A stretch of DNA of 38,880 nt from Blastococcus sp. KM273128 (lineage in GTDB: Bacteria > Actinomycetota > Actinomycetes > Mycobacteriales > Geodermatophilaceae). The stretch is taken from the NCBI RefSeq assembly GCF_021698975.1, contig NZ_SSXA01000032.1, positions 1-38,880 on the forward strand, read 5' to 3'. The position numbers and the translations under genes are program-made. Positions 36,872 to 38,880 of this stretch are shown piece after piece; position 1 is the stretch's first letter, and every line of letters begins with the position of its first letter. The notes beneath the pieces were generated by a model, which saw nothing but the letters and a program-made list of their open reading frames with translations, was not told the DNA's origin and searched no databases.

Positions 36872-37554
36872 GCGGGGCAGGTCCCGGAGCCGGCGCCGCG
36901 GAACTCCCGGAGGTCCCCGCCGCGCCGGCGCAGGCGGCCGAGGTCTTCGGTGACGCCCTGCCGGCCGTGCAGCGGTACGTGGCCCGGCTGGCCTCCGACG
37001 GGGTGACCCGGGGCCTCATCGGCCCCCGCGAGGTCCCGCGGCTGTGGGAGCGGCACGTGCTCAACAGCGCCGCGGTGGCCGAGGCGGTGCCCCGGGACGC
37101 CCGGGTGGTCGACGTCGGCAGCGGCGCGGGCCTCCCCGGCATCCCGCTCGGTCTGGCCCGCCCGGACATCGCGCTGACGCTCGTCGAGCCGATGGCCCGC
37201 CGCGTGGAGTTCCTGGAGGAGGCGGTCGCCGACCTGGCCGAGCCGCCGGCCGCGTGGCGGGTGGTCCGCGGTCGCGCCGAGGACCGTGCGGTCGTCTCCG
37301 CGGTCGGGCGGGTCGACGTCGTCACCGCCCGTGCGGTCGCGCCGCTGCCCCGCCTGGTCGGCTGGTGCCGCGGCTTGCTGCGGCCGGGCGCTCAGCTGGT
37401 GGCCCTCGTCGGGGCGCGCGCGTTGGCCGAGCTGCCGGCGCTCCGCCCCGAACTGCACGCCGCCGGCATGCGCGACATCGAGGCACGGGCCGTCGGTGCC
37501 TCGCTGGGAGACGCTGCCACTACCGTGGTGGTCATGACGCGGGGAGACCGGTGA
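36868..37554 (+). CDS. rsmG: 16S rRNA (guanine-N7) methyltransferase RsmG
   Basis: This encodes 228 residues from a GTG overlapping the jag stop. The SAM-binding motif is VVDVGSGAGLPGIPL, followed by LTLVEPMARRVEFLEE and VTARAVAPLPRL. It adds the m7G near position 527 of 16S rRNA; loss causes low-level streptomycin resistance in several bacteria. It lies upstream of parA with two parS sites in the 132-nt gap. Confidence 0.95.
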   Translation: MSGAGPGAGAAELPEVPAAPAQAAEVFGDALPAVQRYVARLASDGVTRGLIGPREVPRLWERHVLNSAAVAEAVPRDARVVDVGSGAGLPGIPLGLARPDIALTLVEPMARRVEFLEEAVADLAEPPAAWRVVRGRAEDRAVVSAVGRVDVVTARAVAPLPRLVGWCRGLLRPGAQLVALVGARALAELPALRPELHAAGMRDIEARAVGASLGDAATTVVVMTRGDR

Positions 37555-37616
37555 TGAGGCCACCTGCAGGGTCCCGGCGCGAGCCTGCGAGTGCTGGGGG
37601 CAGGGAGTCCTTCCGC

Positions 37617-37632
37617 TGTTCCACGTGGAACA
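37617..37632. promoter_or_regulatory. parS site 1 upstream of parA
   Basis: TGTTCCACGTGGAACA is a perfect 16-bp palindrome. It agrees with the parS pattern TGTTTCACGTGAAACA except for symmetric T-to-C and A-to-G changes. ParB binding here would serve segregation and may also regulate parAB. Confidence 0.92.
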
Positions 37633-37649
37633 AGCGTCGCTACCCGATC

Positions 37650-37665
37650 CGTTCCACGTGAAACG
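37650..37665. promoter_or_regulatory. parS site 2 upstream of parA
   Basis: CGTTCCACGTGAAACG combines one variant half-site (GTTCCAC) with one canonical half-site (GTGAAAC). It lies 17 bp after site 1 and 21 bp before the parA ATG, overlapping the likely promoter or leader. Confidence 0.88.
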
Positions 37666-37686
37666 CCGACAGAGGAAGGACCTGCG

Positions 37687-38742
37687 ATGACCGACCCGGG
37701 CGAGCGGCTGCGCAGCAGCCTCGCTGCTGACCAGTCGGCGACGGCGTCGTCCTCGGGTGGGCTCGCCGACTTCGACAGCCCCATCGCCATGGAGGCGCTG
37801 CGCGCGACCCGCGTGCTGCACGCCGCCGAGCAGGAGCCGTTCCCGGCCCCCGGGCGCATCCGGGTGATCACCATCGCCAACCAGAAGGGCGGGGTCGGCA
37901 AGACCACGTCCACGGTGAACCTCGGGGTGGCGCTCGCGCTCTACGGCCTGCGCACGTTGGTCATCGACCTCGACCCGCAGGGCAACGCGAGCACCGCCCT
38001 CGGCGTCGAGCACACCGTGGGCACGCCCTCGATCTACGACGCGCTCGTCGGGGACAGCACGCTCTCCGAGGTGGTGCACCAGACGACGGCGAGCCCCAAC
38101 CTGCTCTGCGTCCCGGCGACCATCGACCTCGCCGGCGCCGAGATCGAGCTCGTCTCGGTCGTCGCCCGCGAGCACCGGCTGCGCCGCGCGATCGAGGCGT
38201 ACGTGGCGGCGCTGCCGCGGGAGCGGCGCCCGCACTACGTGCTCATCGACTGCCCGCCGTCCCTGGGCCTGCTGACGCTGAACGCGCTGGTGGCCGGCGA
38301 CGAGGTGCTCATCCCCATCCAGTGCGAGTACTACGCGCTCGAGGGGCTCGGCCAGCTGCTCAACAACATCGACCTGGTCCGCCAGCACCTCAACCCGGGG
38401 ATCGCCGTCCGGACCATCCTGCTGACCATGTACGACGGGCGGACCAAGCTCGCCGACCAGGTGGCCGACGAGGTGCGCAACCACTTCGGCGAGCTGGTCC
38501 TCGACGCGGTCATCCCGCGCAACGTCCGCGTCTCCGAAGCGCCGGGCTACGGGCAGTCGGTCCTCACCTACGACCCGGGCTCCCGCGGCTCGACCAGCTA
38601 CGTCGAGGCCGCGCGGGAGCTGGCCCAGCGCGGCGTCGCGCTGGAGCCGCTCGACGCGGCGGCCGGCAGCAACGGTGGCACCCCGGTCGGGGCGCTCGCC
38701 TTCGGGGAGACGTCGGTGCCGTTCCGCCAGGACCCCCAGTGA
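37687..38742 (+). CDS. parA: Chromosome partitioning ATPase ParA (Soj)
   Basis: This encodes 351 residues from an ATG at 37687 with GAGGAAGGA upstream; earlier in-frame codons would run through the parS sites. After a ~57-residue Ala/Ser-rich extension, common in actinobacteria, the deviant Walker A is KGGVGKTTS with Lys67 and Lys72. DLDPQGNASTALG and LIDCPPSLGLLTLNALVA follow. It moves ParB-bound origins apart by cycling on DNA. A 25-nt gap separates it from parB. Confidence 0.97.
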   Translation: MTDPGERLRSSLAADQSATASSSGGLADFDSPIAMEALRATRVLHAAEQEPFPAPGRIRVITIANQKGGVGKTTSTVNLGVALALYGLRTLVIDLDPQGNASTALGVEHTVGTPSIYDALVGDSTLSEVVHQTTASPNLLCVPATIDLAGAEIELVSVVAREHRLRRAIEAYVAALPRERRPHYVLIDCPPSLGLLTLNALVAGDEVLIPIQCEYYALEGLGQLLNNIDLVRQHLNPGIAVRTILLTMYDGRTKLADQVADEVRNHFGELVLDAVIPRNVRVSEAPGYGQSVLTYDPGSRGSTSYVEAARELAQRGVALEPLDAAAGSNGGTPVGALAFGETSVPFRQDPQ

Positions 38743-38767
38743 CCACCCCTGCCAGCGAGGAGCAGCG

Positions 38768-38880
38768 ATGACGAAGCGAGGCGGCCTGGGACGCGGGCTG
38801 CGCCGACGCGGGGGAGGGGACCAGGCTGACCGGGGCCGGCGTCGGCTCGGTCAGGGGCGCTGCGCCGGTAGCGGCGGACG
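38768..38880 (+). CDS. parB: ParB chromosome partitioning protein, 5' end only
   Basis: An ATG at 38768 with GAGGAG upstream starts MTKRGGLGRGL, the ParB N-terminal signature. The gene runs off the window. After the codon at 38798-38800 the same frame gives an Arg/Gly-rich sequence without the usual ALIP motif. The +1 frame from 38802 gives ADAGEGTRLTGAG, which looks more like a ParB linker, so a frameshift or sequencing error is possible. Identity rests on the first eleven residues and on parA. Confidence 0.75.
   Translation, partial: MTKRGGLGRGLRRRGGGDQADRGRRRLGQGRCAGSGG

Overview
The window is a chromosomal replication-origin region of a high-GC Actinomycetota. Gene order (dnaA-dnaN-gnd-recF-dciA-gyrB-gyrA; the pknB/pknA/pbpA/rodA/pstP/fhaB/fhaA cluster; rpmH-rnpA-yidD-yidC-jag-rsmG-parA-parB), frequent GTG starts and very GC-rich third positions support this. 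The single gnd between dnaN and recF, crgA, the PASTA kinases and the DLW-39 and DUF3566 genes are actinobacterial hallmarks. A Geodermatophilaceae-like genus is my best guess, but that is an inference.

Layout. (1) 1-2160: a small accessory patch against the 3' end of tRNA-Leu(CAG). It holds an integrase-like N-terminal fragment, an unrecognised gene and an AbrB-like gene, plus three tandem hairpins next to the tRNA. (2) 2424-11751, + strand: fhaA, fhaB, pstP, rodA, pbpA, pknA, pknB. Most neighbours from fhaB to pknA overlap by 1-4 nt; this is the growth and cell-wall phosphosignalling operon. (3) 11816-17322: component II glutamine amidotransferase, DUF881 gene, crgA, thiolase, PH-domain protein, rhomboid protease and cyclophilin. 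The crgA-thiolase gap carries a cluster of DnaA-box-like 9-mers that is partly collinear with oriC. (4) 17479-21301, - strand: tRNA-Ala, DLW-39 gene, tRNA-Ile, DUF3566 gene and gyrA. (5) 21425-30562, - strand: gyrB, an ABC exporter and an unknown gene wedged before dciA, then recF, gnd and dnaN. (6) 30563-31752: oriC, with one perfect DnaA box and several near-matches. (7) 31753-33519: dnaA (- strand), with further DnaA boxes upstream. (8) 34188-38880, + strand: rpmH, rnpA, yidD, yidC, jag, rsmG, two parS sites, parA and the start of parB.

Functionally the window joins replication initiation (DnaA, oriC, DnaN, DciA, gyrase), origin segregation (ParA/ParB with four parS-like sites), membrane-protein insertion (YidC/YidD) and Ser/Thr-kinase control of polar growth and septation (PknA/B, PstP, FhaA/B, RodA, PbpA, CrgA).

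The least expected signals are: a 40-bp repeat at the 3' ends of dnaA and the DUF3566 gene whose five differences all fall in a predicted stem and keep it paired; an oriC-like DnaA-box cluster about 17 kb from oriC; a rhomboid gene whose only plausible start is CTG; and the tRNA-Leu-linked integrase remnant. I did not find a clear new defence or metabolic system; most of the window is conserved core.
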